Below are positions 16,072-23,670 of a stretch of DNA of 61,870 nt, piece after piece. The DNA lies in assembly GCA_029553955.1 (NCBI GenBank), contig JAKPJZ010000049.1, positions 1 to 61,870 on the forward strand, in the 5' to 3' direction. The position numbers and the translations under genes were made by a program. Numbering within the stretch: the first letter of the stretch is position 1; the number at the start of each line of letters is the position of its first letter. The notes under the pieces were generated by a model. The model searched no databases. It was not told where the DNA came from and saw nothing but the letters and a program-made list of their open reading frames with translations. The stretch is from Chloroflexota bacterium. GTDB lineage: Bacteria > Chloroflexota > Anaerolineae > SpSt-313.

Positions 16072-17551
16072 TGCCTATGCCCCCTGCGCCTGGCGCCCCC
16101 TCCGGTAGGGGCTCGGCGCCCGCGCCCCCGGCGCCCGGCTGCCGCTCAGCCGACGGCGGCAGCGATGGGACCACCAGGAGCGCCAGCATCAAGAAGTACG
16201 AATAGTCGCTCTCCATGCCGCCGCCCTTGATCCAAGAGCACAGATAGCCGGCAGACACCGCCGCGACGACCGCCATGTACGGCCCGAGCGGGCCCGCGTT
16301 CGCCTGCAGCAGGCCGCGAGCGCGCCGCACAAAGCACGTGACCGCCGCGCCCAGCGCGCCGAGGTAGAGGGCAATGCCCGGAAGGCCGGTCTCGGCCCAA
16401 ATCGTGAGGGGCGGGTTGTGAATCACCACCAGATCATAGTCCCAGACGGCGCGCAGGGTCATCACATAGGGCCGGATCACGTCGGGGACGTTGCCGAGCC
16501 CCACGCCAAGCATCGGATGGTCGCGGATGAGCCACCACGCCGCCTTCCAGAGCGCCTCCCGCCCGCCCAGCAGCGTATCGCCCCGCAGCGCGGTAAAGCG
16601 CTCCAGAGTCGTCGAGAACAACAAGGGTGCGCTGATCGCTGCCACCGCAAGCATCAGCAACCCAAAGGCGCCCCACGGACGGGTCTGCCGCCACAGGCAC
16701 AAGGCCAACAGCGCGACGACCATCGAGATCGCGCTGCCCCTCGAGCCGCTCATCGCCGTCAGGGCCAGGGCCAGCACCAGGTATGCCGCTGCCAGCACGT
16801 TGCTGCGCGCCCCGGGGCGATTGCCGGGCCCGAGCACCTGCCAGAGCACGCCCACCAGGGCCACCAGGGCCATGATGCCGGTGCCGTTCTCGTTCTGGCT
16901 GAGCACCTGGAAGCGCGTACCGGCCGTGTAGCCCTGCCGCAGGGCCCCGTAGGCGCCCACCAGCACGAGGGCCCAGCCGTTGAGAGCCAGCGTGTTCATC
17001 AGCCCATCCAGGTGTTCCTGTGTCTGGATCTCGTTTGGCAGCAGCAACAGAAAGAGCAGCAGCCGCAGCGCGAATACTTGCAGCGTGTTGGCCCCTCTGC
17101 TGAGGTTCTCTGCCCACAGCAGGCTGAGGCCGCTCCAGGCCAAAAAGCCCAACATCAGCCAGGAGGTGCTGTAGAGGACCACCCGGCGCCGCCGGGCGAT
17201 CACATCCAGCAGCCAGACCAGCGCCGCGGTCACCGTCACAATGCGGTTGAGGAGCGACTGTATCTGTGTGGGGATCAGGCCGATAGGCAGGAAGACGACA
17301 AAGATGGCGGCATACAGCGCCCAGACTGGTTTGCGAATCCAGATTATGAGTGCTGTCAGCGCGACAAGTGCGCCGCCGGCCAGCAGCGGCGCGTACGGCA
17401 GAGCGTAGGCGAGGCTCGACGCCCCCACGGCAACGGCGCCGCAGAGGGTCAGCACGATGAGCGCGACGCGCCGCGCACCCGGCGCCTGAAGGACGGTTTG
17501 CGGCATCCCCTCGCGCGGGAGGACCTTTCGCCTGGCAGTCATGAGTGCCAT
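16058..17551 (-). CDS. Wzy-type polysaccharide polymerase / O-antigen ligase family
   Basis: About 497 aa with roughly 11-12 hydrophobic segments. The Wzy_C region has SGSRGSAISMVVALL, then the large external loop with LGGREALWKAAW, IRDHPMLGVGLGNVPDVI and HNPPLTIWAETGLPG, matching the family pattern R..W..A.......P..G.G...... H N.....ETG..G. It polymerises lipid-linked repeat units on the outer face. ATG 17551 starts 3 bp after the preceding stop; ATG 17581 is an alternative. The Pro/Gly/Ala-rich tail after residue 465 is not membrane-like. Confidence 0.87.
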   Translation of the reverse strand: MALMTARRKVLPREGMPQTVLQAPGARRVALIVLTLCGAVAVGASSLAYALPYAPLLAGGALVALTALIIWIRKPVWALYAAIFVVFLPIGLIPTQIQSLLNRIVTVTAALVWLLDVIARRRRVVLYSTSWLMLGFLAWSGLSLLWAENLSRGANTLQVFALRLLLFLLLLPNEIQTQEHLDGLMNTLALNGWALVLVGAYGALRQGYTAGTRFQVLSQNENGTGIMALVALVGVLWQVLGPGNRPGARSNVLAAAYLVLALALTAMSGSRGSAISMVVALLALCLWRQTRPWGAFGLLMLAVAAISAPLLFSTTLERFTALRGDTLLGGREALWKAAWWLIRDHPMLGVGLGNVPDVIRPYVMTLRAVWDYDLVVIHNPPLTIWAETGLPGIALYLGALGAAVTCFVRRARGLLQANAGPLGPYMAVVAAVSAGYLCSWIKGGGMESDYSYFLMLALLVVPSLPPSAERQPGAGGAGAEPLPEGAPGAGGIGNGRR

Positions 17552-17553
17552 CT

Positions 17554-19188
17554 CTAGAATAGCCGCGACCTCCTCATGCATGCGTCGATCATGGTGAGCC
17601 GGCCATCTCGCGCATAGGTGTGCGTCGCCAGCGCCCGGCTGTGCGACCGGGGCCTGACCGAGGCCAGCGGCCGCTCGGCATACTCGGTCTCCGACAGCGC
17701 CACGATCTCGTTCAGGTCAAAGCCGTAGCCATACCTGCGCGAGCAATCCTGCGAGGGCCGGATGATCCTGCCCCCTTGGCTGAACACGCTCCCGGCCGGC
17801 CGCGCCCTCTTTACGTCGGACACAATAGGGTTCATGGGATGCGGCTGCCAGCGGTTCGTGAAGAGCTCGTTCGAGAAGAACAGGAACAGCTCGACCTGAG
17901 GGAACGCGCCTTCGTGCTCGGCTATGCCGGTAAAGAGCCACCATGTGCCCTGGTGGCTAAAGATGGTGCTGTCGACGGCCCTGACGTTCTCCATCAGGTG
18001 CATCCTGAATTGCCATTTCCAAGGGAATTCGATGCCCTCGTAGAGGTCGATCGTCCGCCTATGGGCCGATTCGGGCACCATGTAGTAGCGGCCCTCCCAC
18101 GAAAAGACAGAGGGGTACGACAGATGGTGCTCCTCCTCCAGCACCGGGGTCGGGCCGGTGACGGTGCCCCGGTCGTCGATCTGCATCACCGAGATGCGCC
18201 CCTTCCCGGCGTTGTACAGGTACTCTTCGAGGAAGACGTGGTAGGTGTCGCCCGTGCGGATGACGTGCGGGTCGGCCCAGAAGCGGTCTTTGGGTGGGAC
18301 CAGCGGCGTCGGCCGGCCCTCGGCCAGATGGAAGAGCAGGTACCACTGATCCAGATAGACGGCCCTTCTGCCGAGCTCGACAAGGTTCCGGGCGCAGAGC
18401 CGGGCGGCCAGCCGTAGGGTCGCCCCATCCGAGGGCGCCCCGCGCAGCCAGTGGCTGTCGAGCTCAGGGGTCTGGCCCAGGCCCGTCGTCTTGAGGAAGA
18501 ACTCGTCTGCACCCAGGCGATGAAGGCGCTCAATCTGCCTGGGCAGAAACGATGATGCGGCCCAGAGGCAGTTTTGTCTGTTGCGTGCCGGCGAATAGGG
18601 GAAGGTAGAGCACGATACCCTGCAGAGCTCCCTGCGGTCATGGCGTTGGCCGCCCAGCATGCACAAGGCAGCAGTCGTCTCGGGCCGGCCGCGCACCACT
18701 TCCCACAGCCCTGGGGGGCCGGTCTCACGAGAGCCCCAGTCGTACAGCCAGATACCGTACGTCGCCGCCTGCAGCACGTCGCCGCGGGGGACCTCTGCGC
18801 CCAACGCAAGCAGGATATCCAGGCGCTGCTCCCCGATCCAGGCGACATCCGCCGCGGCGAGCTGGCCCTCGTGCCTCCAACGCAGCGCCGCCAGCCGGTG
18901 CACGGGCACACCCGGGAACAGCTTCCTCACGTCCATCGGCCTGAGGGCATCCGGCTCGCGGCAGAACAAGCGGCGATCCAGGGCATCGAAGGCGTGGTAG
19001 AGCAGGCGACTGCGGCCCTGCCAGAGCGCACGCAGCGCGGAGGTGCGCTTGTCCTGGCTGTCACTGGCGGCGACGGCCACCACGTTGCCGCAGCCCGAGA
19101 GCACAACACGCTCGAGCGCGTGATATGCCCAGGCGGGCACTTGGCAGCTATCCAGCAGTAATGCCAGCCTCAGCGGTCGCTTGTCCAT
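17554..19188 (-). CDS. formyltransferase-like N-domain plus beta-propeller (GINT1_N-like) protein
   Basis: 544 aa with two regions. Residues 1-250 look like the Rossmann part of methionyl-tRNA or sugar formyltransferases (LRLALLLDSCQVPAWAYHAL, DVAWIGEQRLDILLALGAEV, TYGIWLYDWGS). Residues 280-530 contain repeated blades such as KDRFWADPHVIRTGDTYHVF and LSYPSVFSWEGRYYMVPES, like the five-bladed propeller at the N-terminus of plant GINT1 sphingolipid glycosyltransferases and GH43/GH130-type folds. I recall similar proteins in capsule loci, but no reaction is established from sequence. ATG 19188 has GAGGA upstream; the ATP-grasp gene overlaps it by 41 bp. Confidence 0.6.
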   Translation of the reverse strand: MDKRPLRLALLLDSCQVPAWAYHALERVVLSGCGNVVAVAASDSQDKRTSALRALWQGRSRLLYHAFDALDRRLFCREPDALRPMDVRKLFPGVPVHRLAALRWRHEGQLAAADVAWIGEQRLDILLALGAEVPRGDVLQAATYGIWLYDWGSRETGPPGLWEVVRGRPETTAALCMLGGQRHDRRELCRVSCSTFPYSPARNRQNCLWAASSFLPRQIERLHRLGADEFFLKTTGLGQTPELDSHWLRGAPSDGATLRLAARLCARNLVELGRRAVYLDQWYLLFHLAEGRPTPLVPPKDRFWADPHVIRTGDTYHVFLEEYLYNAGKGRISVMQIDDRGTVTGPTPVLEEEHHLSYPSVFSWEGRYYMVPESAHRRTIDLYEGIEFPWKWQFRMHLMENVRAVDSTIFSHQGTWWLFTGIAEHEGAFPQVELFLFFSNELFTNRWQPHPMNPIVSDVKRARPAGSVFSQGGRIIRPSQDCSRRYGYGFDLNEIVALSETEYAERPLASVRPRSHSRALATHTYARDGRLTMIDACMRRSRLF

Positions 19189-20389
19189 GTGTCGTCCTCT
19201 TCAGGCAGCCGCGCCGCTGCCGCCTGAGGAGCCTGGGCAGCCGGCTCGCCGCAATGCTGGGCAGGTAGTTGTCGAGGAGGAACTGGCGCAAGGCCAACTC
19301 GTGTACCCAATATCGGCCCCGCTCAAAGCGCAAGGTCCCATCGTCACCGAGCACGTATGCGCCCGGGATGCCATCCACGTGCAGTTGCTCCGGAGTCTCC
19401 ATCTGACAGAAAGGGGAAAGCTCGACGACGCGGTAGCAGCCATCGAGGCCGTGCAGCAGGTCAACCACCAGCATGGGGCTCTTGATGGCCTCGTTGGTCT
19501 TGAGCGCGATCCTCATCGCCTCTTCGGGCAGCCCCCTCTTCTCCACCAGGTTCATTCCCGAGGCCCGAAAATCGCCCGGCAGCACCCTGCGGTAGTAGCC
19601 GAACAGTCGCTTGCCTACCACCACAACGCGGAGGTCATAGCCATCATTGGGCACATACTCCTGGAAATAGACATAGCCCTTCTGCCGCGCATAGACGAGA
19701 TGCGACTTGCGGCCGTGCCGCGAGAAGGCTTCTTGCACGATGCTGCGTGCCTGCCTCGATGTGTGCACCAGCTCTACCCCCATGGAGGCGGATGCAGGGA
19801 CGACCTTGCTGACCACCGGGTATGCCAGATCGGCGACGAGCCGCAGGGCATCCGCTCGATCGTGCGAGACCCACGTCGCGGCAAAGGGAATGCCCGCGGC
19901 CTGCGACAGGTATGCCTCCAGGCCCTTGTCTTCGTACAGCATGGCGTGCCAGGCGCTCGGGTAGCACGTCTTGCCCAGGACAGTCTCGAGGAAGGCGTAC
20001 TTGGCGCGCAGCTCGGAGAGATGGTAAGGCTCGCTGGAGGCCATGCCGACGATGGCGTCGCAGCGCATGGCATGCTCGAGCCAATCGTGCGCGTGGATAT
20101 TGCACAGCTCGTAGGCAAACCCGTTGTTGTGCAGGAAGCGGCAATACTTGGTCCACCTGGGGAAAGGCTCATAGTCTCGCACGATGCCGATGCGTGGCTT
20201 GGGCACGTGCGCCGGCCAGTCGATGGTCACAGTCTCGGCCTCAGCCATCGCCCCGCGATCATCGACGTACTGCGCCTCAGCCATGGGCAGGTACTGCCTG
20301 AGGCGGCCGTACCACCGTGATTTGCGCAGCCTCTTGACTGCGCTCGCATCCTTGATACGCTCTCGCATGCGGCCCCTCGCTCCTACCAT
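19148..20389 (-). CDS. ATP-grasp family ligase-like protein
   Basis: 413 aa. The central region shows ATP-grasp logic: AYPVVSKVVPASASMGVELV (nucleotide-binding lysine strands and Gly loop), YVYFQEYVPNDGYDLRVVVV (E..P..G.DLR, RimK-like), and LLHGLDGCYRVVELSPFCQM at the position of the metal-binding E-x-N/SP motif. Enzymes with this fold join a carboxylate to an amine or thiol with ATP. Residues 60-160 (IGIVRDYEPFPRWTKYCRFL...) form a pre-ATP-grasp domain. The stop of the phosphatase gene lies inside its first codons, so the two are coupled. It is grouped with an enolase-like protein and a phosphatase. Confidence 0.75.
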   Translation of the reverse strand: MVGARGRMRERIKDASAVKRLRKSRWYGRLRQYLPMAEAQYVDDRGAMAEAETVTIDWPAHVPKPRIGIVRDYEPFPRWTKYCRFLHNNGFAYELCNIHAHDWLEHAMRCDAIVGMASSEPYHLSELRAKYAFLETVLGKTCYPSAWHAMLYEDKGLEAYLSQAAGIPFAATWVSHDRADALRLVADLAYPVVSKVVPASASMGVELVHTSRQARSIVQEAFSRHGRKSHLVYARQKGYVYFQEYVPNDGYDLRVVVVGKRLFGYYRRVLPGDFRASGMNLVEKRGLPEEAMRIALKTNEAIKSPMLVVDLLHGLDGCYRVVELSPFCQMETPEQLHVDGIPGAYVLGDDGTLRFERGRYWVHELALRQFLLDNYLPSIAASRLPRLLRRQRRGCLKRTTHGQATAEAGITAG

Positions 20390-21009
20390 CTCGCCGCCTC
20401 GGCGTTGGCGAGTTGCTCGATCCGCTCCTCCGCGAGCCGGTTGCCCAAGAAGCGGAACGTGGCGAGCTCGAGGCTGGAGGGGTAGGCCGCCAGTGCCTCG
20501 ATGCAGCTCAGGCCCCGGAGCACGCCATGGAACATCTGCAGGAAGACGCCGTGTGAGACGACGAGGACGCTGGACCCCTTATGCGCGCGGAAGATGAGGC
20601 GACGCAGCCGCTGCGCCCGCTGCCACACCAGCTCGAACGGCTCGCCTCCGCGGGGGTTGACCGAGTGCAGGTCGCCGCCGACGTTGATAAAGAGCACCGG
20701 GGGCTGGAGCTGCTGCGCCTCATCCCAGGTGAGGCCCTCCAAGGCCCCGAAATTGCGCTCATTGCAGAGCGCGCTCTGCAATGAGCGCACTCCATCGCCA
20801 ACGAGAAGGCGGGCCGTCTCGATAGAGCGCCTCAAGGTCGAGGTGATCACCATGTCGAACCTGAGCCCGGCCAGCCTGGGGGCCGCCTGGCGCGTATCTT
20901 GGATCCCCTTCTCGCTCAGCGGCACGTCGAGCGTGCCGGCATAGCGTTTCTCGCCGTTGTAGACGGTGTGTGCATGCCTCACGGTGTGGATCGTGGTTTC
21001 TACCGGCAT
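20383..21009 (-). CDS. histidine phosphatase (phosphoglycerate mutase-like)
   Basis: 208 aa. The N-terminal TVRHAHTVYN is the RHG motif with Gly replaced by Ala; the nucleophilic His is kept. ITSTLRRSIETARLL, the acid-base Glu in LEG and VVSHGVFLQM with the second His follow the superfamily order. Residues around 70-82 (SLQSALCNER) are encoded by a 34-bp perfect palindrome at 20755-20788, placed just before the conserved FGALEG. ATG 21009 overlaps the enolase-like gene by 10 bp. The substrate is unknown; next to an enolase relative, a phosphoglycerate-like compound is possible. Confidence 0.82.
   Translation of the reverse strand: MPVETTIHTVRHAHTVYNGEKRYAGTLDVPLSEKGIQDTRQAAPRLAGLRFDMVITSTLRRSIETARLLVGDGVRSLQSALCNERNFGALEGLTWDEAQQLQPPVLFINVGGDLHSVNPRGGEPFELVWQRAQRLRRLIFRAHKGSSVLVVSHGVFLQMFHGVLRGLSCIEALAAYPSSLELATFRFLGNRLAEERIEQLANAEAARW
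20755..20788. repeat. 34-bp perfect palindrome inside the phosphatase gene
   Basis: GCGCTCATTGCAGAGCG at 20755-20771 is followed directly by its exact reverse complement at 20772-20788. It lies in frame in the histidine phosphatase gene and encodes about 11 residues between ARLLVGDG and FGALEG. Confidence 0.93.
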
Positions 21010-22187
21010 AGCGCACCGTCCGTGAGGCGGATGATCTCGTTGAGCCGCACGACCGAGGAGTAGTCGGTCATGAGCGGGCCAATCTTGATGTACTCGACGC
21101 CATACATGCAGGTGAGCCAGGAGAGGAAGGTCGATTCGGTGCTGATGGAGCGGTGCGAGGTGATGGCGATCTGGCCGGTGCGTTGGGCGGCCTCCAGCGC
21201 TCGCCGCACCGCCGTGACGGTGCCGGCCTGATTCGGCTTGATGATAACGCCATGCGAGCAGCGCCTCGCAGCGCCCTCCTCGATCCTGCCGGCATCCGAC
21301 GAGTACAGATTGTCGCCGATGATGTGGCAGGTCTGCTGCGCTGCTGCCAGGCATTGCCAGCGCTCGAGGTCCCGCTCGTGGAACGGGTCTTCCAGGAAGC
21401 GCAGGTCATACTGCCGGATAATATCCAGCCAATAGTCGTGGAGGGCCTCGCCCGTCAGAGGCCGTCCGCCCGTGATGGCGAAGCGGTATCCGTCGGCGGC
21501 CCGGAGGTCACCGGCTGAGGCATCGATCATGAGGTCGAACGCCGCGGCCAACCCCAGGCTGTCGCGCGCGCTCAAGAGGAACTCGATGCACTCGCGGTTG
21601 TCGGCCGCCTCAAAGCAGCTCACCGGGTTGCCGGATACCACAGTCTTGGGCCGGGCAATGAGCCTCTCCTTCACCACGCGCTGTAGCTCGTTGTGCTGCC
21701 CGATCACCTCGGCAATGTCGTTGCTTTTGGCGACGAGCATGTACTCCGAAAAATCGCTGAGCACCGGGTTGGTGTAGGCGTGCCAGCCGCCGTTCAGGAT
21801 GTTGAGGCAGATGCGCGGCGGCGCCGGCCTGGCGGGCGGCGTGCCAAGGAGACCGCCTGGGGGGTAGGATGCACCGGCCGCGGCAAAGAAGGCGAGGGAG
21901 AGGCCATAGGCGTTGTTGCGGCCAAAACTGGCGATATGCTGCTGCAGATAGCTATCCAGGTCCACCTGCTGCAGCGACCTGCCGACATAGCCGTCGTCTC
22001 TGATCTTGCCAACGATCATCGCCGGGTCGACCGAGACGGTCCTATCCTCAAAGATGCTGACCGTCTCACCCTGGGGCGATGCGCCGATGCCGACCGAGCC
22101 ATCGTCGAGCTGAACAATGAATTCGTTGGTAAACTGGGCGTGAGAGTTGAGCACCTTGCGGCAGGCGATCACGGTGATCGTGGACAT
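21000..22187 (-). CDS. divergent enolase-superfamily protein lacking the DEGGF segment
   Basis: 395 aa, close to enolase length (about 430). Recognisable parts are VLNSHAQFT, the mobile-loop region GIGASPQGET, NGGWHA, the Glu of SEYM, the Mg ligands in LMIDASAGD, LEDPFHERD and GDNLYSSD, KPNQAGTVTA, SHRS and IKIGP. The segment matching enolase VGDEGGFAP reads VSGNPVSCF, so the catalytic acid/base Glu (yeast E211) is missing, while both active-site Lys positions and the metal ligands remain. It is therefore unlikely to be an ordinary glycolytic enolase. ATG 22187 has AGGAG 8 nt upstream. It sits in the capsule operon between CapA and the phosphatase. Confidence 0.85.
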   Translation of the reverse strand: MSTITVIACRKVLNSHAQFTNEFIVQLDDGSVGIGASPQGETVSIFEDRTVSVDPAMIVGKIRDDGYVGRSLQQVDLDSYLQQHIASFGRNNAYGLSLAFFAAAGASYPPGGLLGTPPARPAPPRICLNILNGGWHAYTNPVLSDFSEYMLVAKSNDIAEVIGQHNELQRVVKERLIARPKTVVSGNPVSCFEAADNRECIEFLLSARDSLGLAAAFDLMIDASAGDLRAADGYRFAITGGRPLTGEALHDYWLDIIRQYDLRFLEDPFHERDLERWQCLAAAQQTCHIIGDNLYSSDAGRIEEGAARRCSHGVIIKPNQAGTVTAVRRALEAAQRTGQIAITSHRSISTESTFLSWLTCMYGVEYIKIGPLMTDYSSVVRLNEIIRLTDGALCR

Positions 22188-22199
22188 TGCGCTCACTCC

Positions 22200-23351
22200 T
22201 TACGGTTCTGCTGTGCCTCTCTGCCCTCTCCCTGCCCAGCGGGAACGGGACAGGCATGAGGCACGCTGTACCAGGCCACGCCAACCGAGCTTACGCACTC
22301 CAAAGTGCCATCGGCCACCCCAGCGGTCGAAACGGCTGCGCTGCGCGCCATACCACTCGGCGTATCGCGAGCCCTGGAACCTCTGCAACGGACGGCTCGC
22401 CCATGCCATCCGCCTGGCGGCACGACCACGGGGGTCGGGCGCCACCTGGCTGCCCTGTTGCCAAAAGGACAGGGCCTGATAGGTGGGGTTCTTTCCCCGG
22501 GCGAAGGTGATCTCGATCCCGAGCCCCTCACGATTCCTGGGCGCCCGGCGCACGATCCAGTTGCCCCGGTCGTCGCGGATTTCCGAGAAGTAGAGATCGC
22601 CGAGGCTATAAAAGACCGGGCAGCGCCCAATGACCTCCATGCCGCGCACCACGTGGGGATGGTGGCCCACGATCAGGTCTGCGCCCATCTCCGCCAGCTC
22701 GCGGGCGATGGCGCGGTCCTCAGGGCGCGGGTAGGGAAAGAGCTCGTCACTCCAGTGCACGACCACCAGCACCCAGTCGGCCACGTCCCTCAGGCGCCGG
22801 ATGATGCGGCTCGCCTCGTCGCGCCCCGGCCAGCAATTGGGGCCAGGCACAGCCATCCAGTCCGGATGCGTCTCGGGAAAGACCCAGTTGGCAATGGCCA
22901 GTCGGCCCGTAGCCGTCTCCCACAGGGCAGGGCGCGCGATCTCCTCGCGGGTGCGCCCGGCGCCGACGGTCACGAACCCTTCTTGTTGGAGCGCCTCCAT
23001 CGTGCGAGCGAGGCCCTCTTCCTTCGCATCGAGTATGTGGTTGGTGGCGAGCGTGGCCAGGCCAGGGCACCAGCCGCTGACCACAAGAGGCGAGGCGGCA
23101 TGGGCCAGCAAGCGCGGGCCACTCGACCGCGGCGCGGGGTTGACCACATCGCCGATGGGCAATTCCCAGTTCAGGAGGACTCGCGTCTCCTCTGCGGAGG
23201 CAATCCCGGGCAAGGGCGACCACACCTGCGACGCCACCCACTCGCCCGCCAACGCCACATCGCCAACGCAGAGCAATCGCATGGGCTTCACCGGCCCAGC
23301 TTGCGCTCTGCCATCGCCATGAGGCATCTGCTCCGAAAACGCTGTGTCCAT
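22200..23351 (-). CDS. CapA/PgsA-type metallophosphoesterase-fold protein
   Basis: 383 aa. The CapA family (PGA_cap) is known from poly-gamma-glutamate capsule synthesis and has a calcineurin-like core. Seen here are LLCVGDVALAGEW, LNWELPIGD, TLATNHILDAKEEGL, VVVHWSDELFPYP and VGHHPHVVRGMEVI, with PVFYSLGDLYF, in family order. No signal peptide is visible. ATG 23351 is uncertain: MRLLCVGD at 23282 would be the commonest family start, and ATG 23327 has GGAG before it. The last about 60 residues are basic and Trp-rich. It may act with the ATP-grasp protein in attaching an amino-acid-like or acidic group. Confidence 0.8.
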   Translation of the reverse strand: MDTAFSEQMPHGDGRAQAGPVKPMRLLCVGDVALAGEWVASQVWSPLPGIASAEETRVLLNWELPIGDVVNPAPRSSGPRLLAHAASPLVVSGWCPGLATLATNHILDAKEEGLARTMEALQQEGFVTVGAGRTREEIARPALWETATGRLAIANWVFPETHPDWMAVPGPNCWPGRDEASRIIRRLRDVADWVLVVVHWSDELFPYPRPEDRAIARELAEMGADLIVGHHPHVVRGMEVIGRCPVFYSLGDLYFSEIRDDRGNWIVRRAPRNREGLGIEITFARGKNPTYQALSFWQQGSQVAPDPRGRAARRMAWASRPLQRFQGSRYAEWYGAQRSRFDRWGGRWHFGVRKLGWRGLVQRASCLSRSRWAGRGQRGTAEP

Positions 23352-23398
23352 CAGCCTAGCCTGGTCCCTTGTGGGCGTCTTCTTTGTTCATCAGCCTA

Positions 23399-23666
23399 GC
23401 AGCCTGTCGGAGAGGGAAGTCGTCACCCTCATAGTCCTGGCAACAGCCGGGCATTGGCTCCGCTGCTACCCGGCTCTGCCCCAGGAAGGGGTTTTTGGGG
23501 GTTGATTGGCCCTGCTGGCCGCCCCTGGCGCGCCAGGGGCGGCCAGCAGGGCCAATCAACCCCCAAAAACCCCCCTTGAGGGGCCCGAACCAGGCGGGTG
23601 CTACGTGCAGGGCACAGAGCATGAAACCCGGTTGGCTGGCTGAGGCATTCCTCTCCGACAGACTGC
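23399..23666. mobile_element. 268-bp MITE-like element with terminal inverted repeats
   Basis: The left end GCAGCCTGTCGGAGAGGGAA (23399-23418) is the near-exact complement of the right end at 23648-23666 (reverse complement GCAGTCTGTCGGAGAGGAA). CAGCCTA borders both ends, consistent with a 7-bp target duplication. Inside is an 86-bp perfect palindrome at 23488-23573 with GGGTTTTTGGGG arms and a CCCCTGGCGCGCCAGGGG centre. No ORF of note lies within. It separates the CapA-like and flippase genes. Confidence 0.75.
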
Positions 23667-23670
23667 CAGC

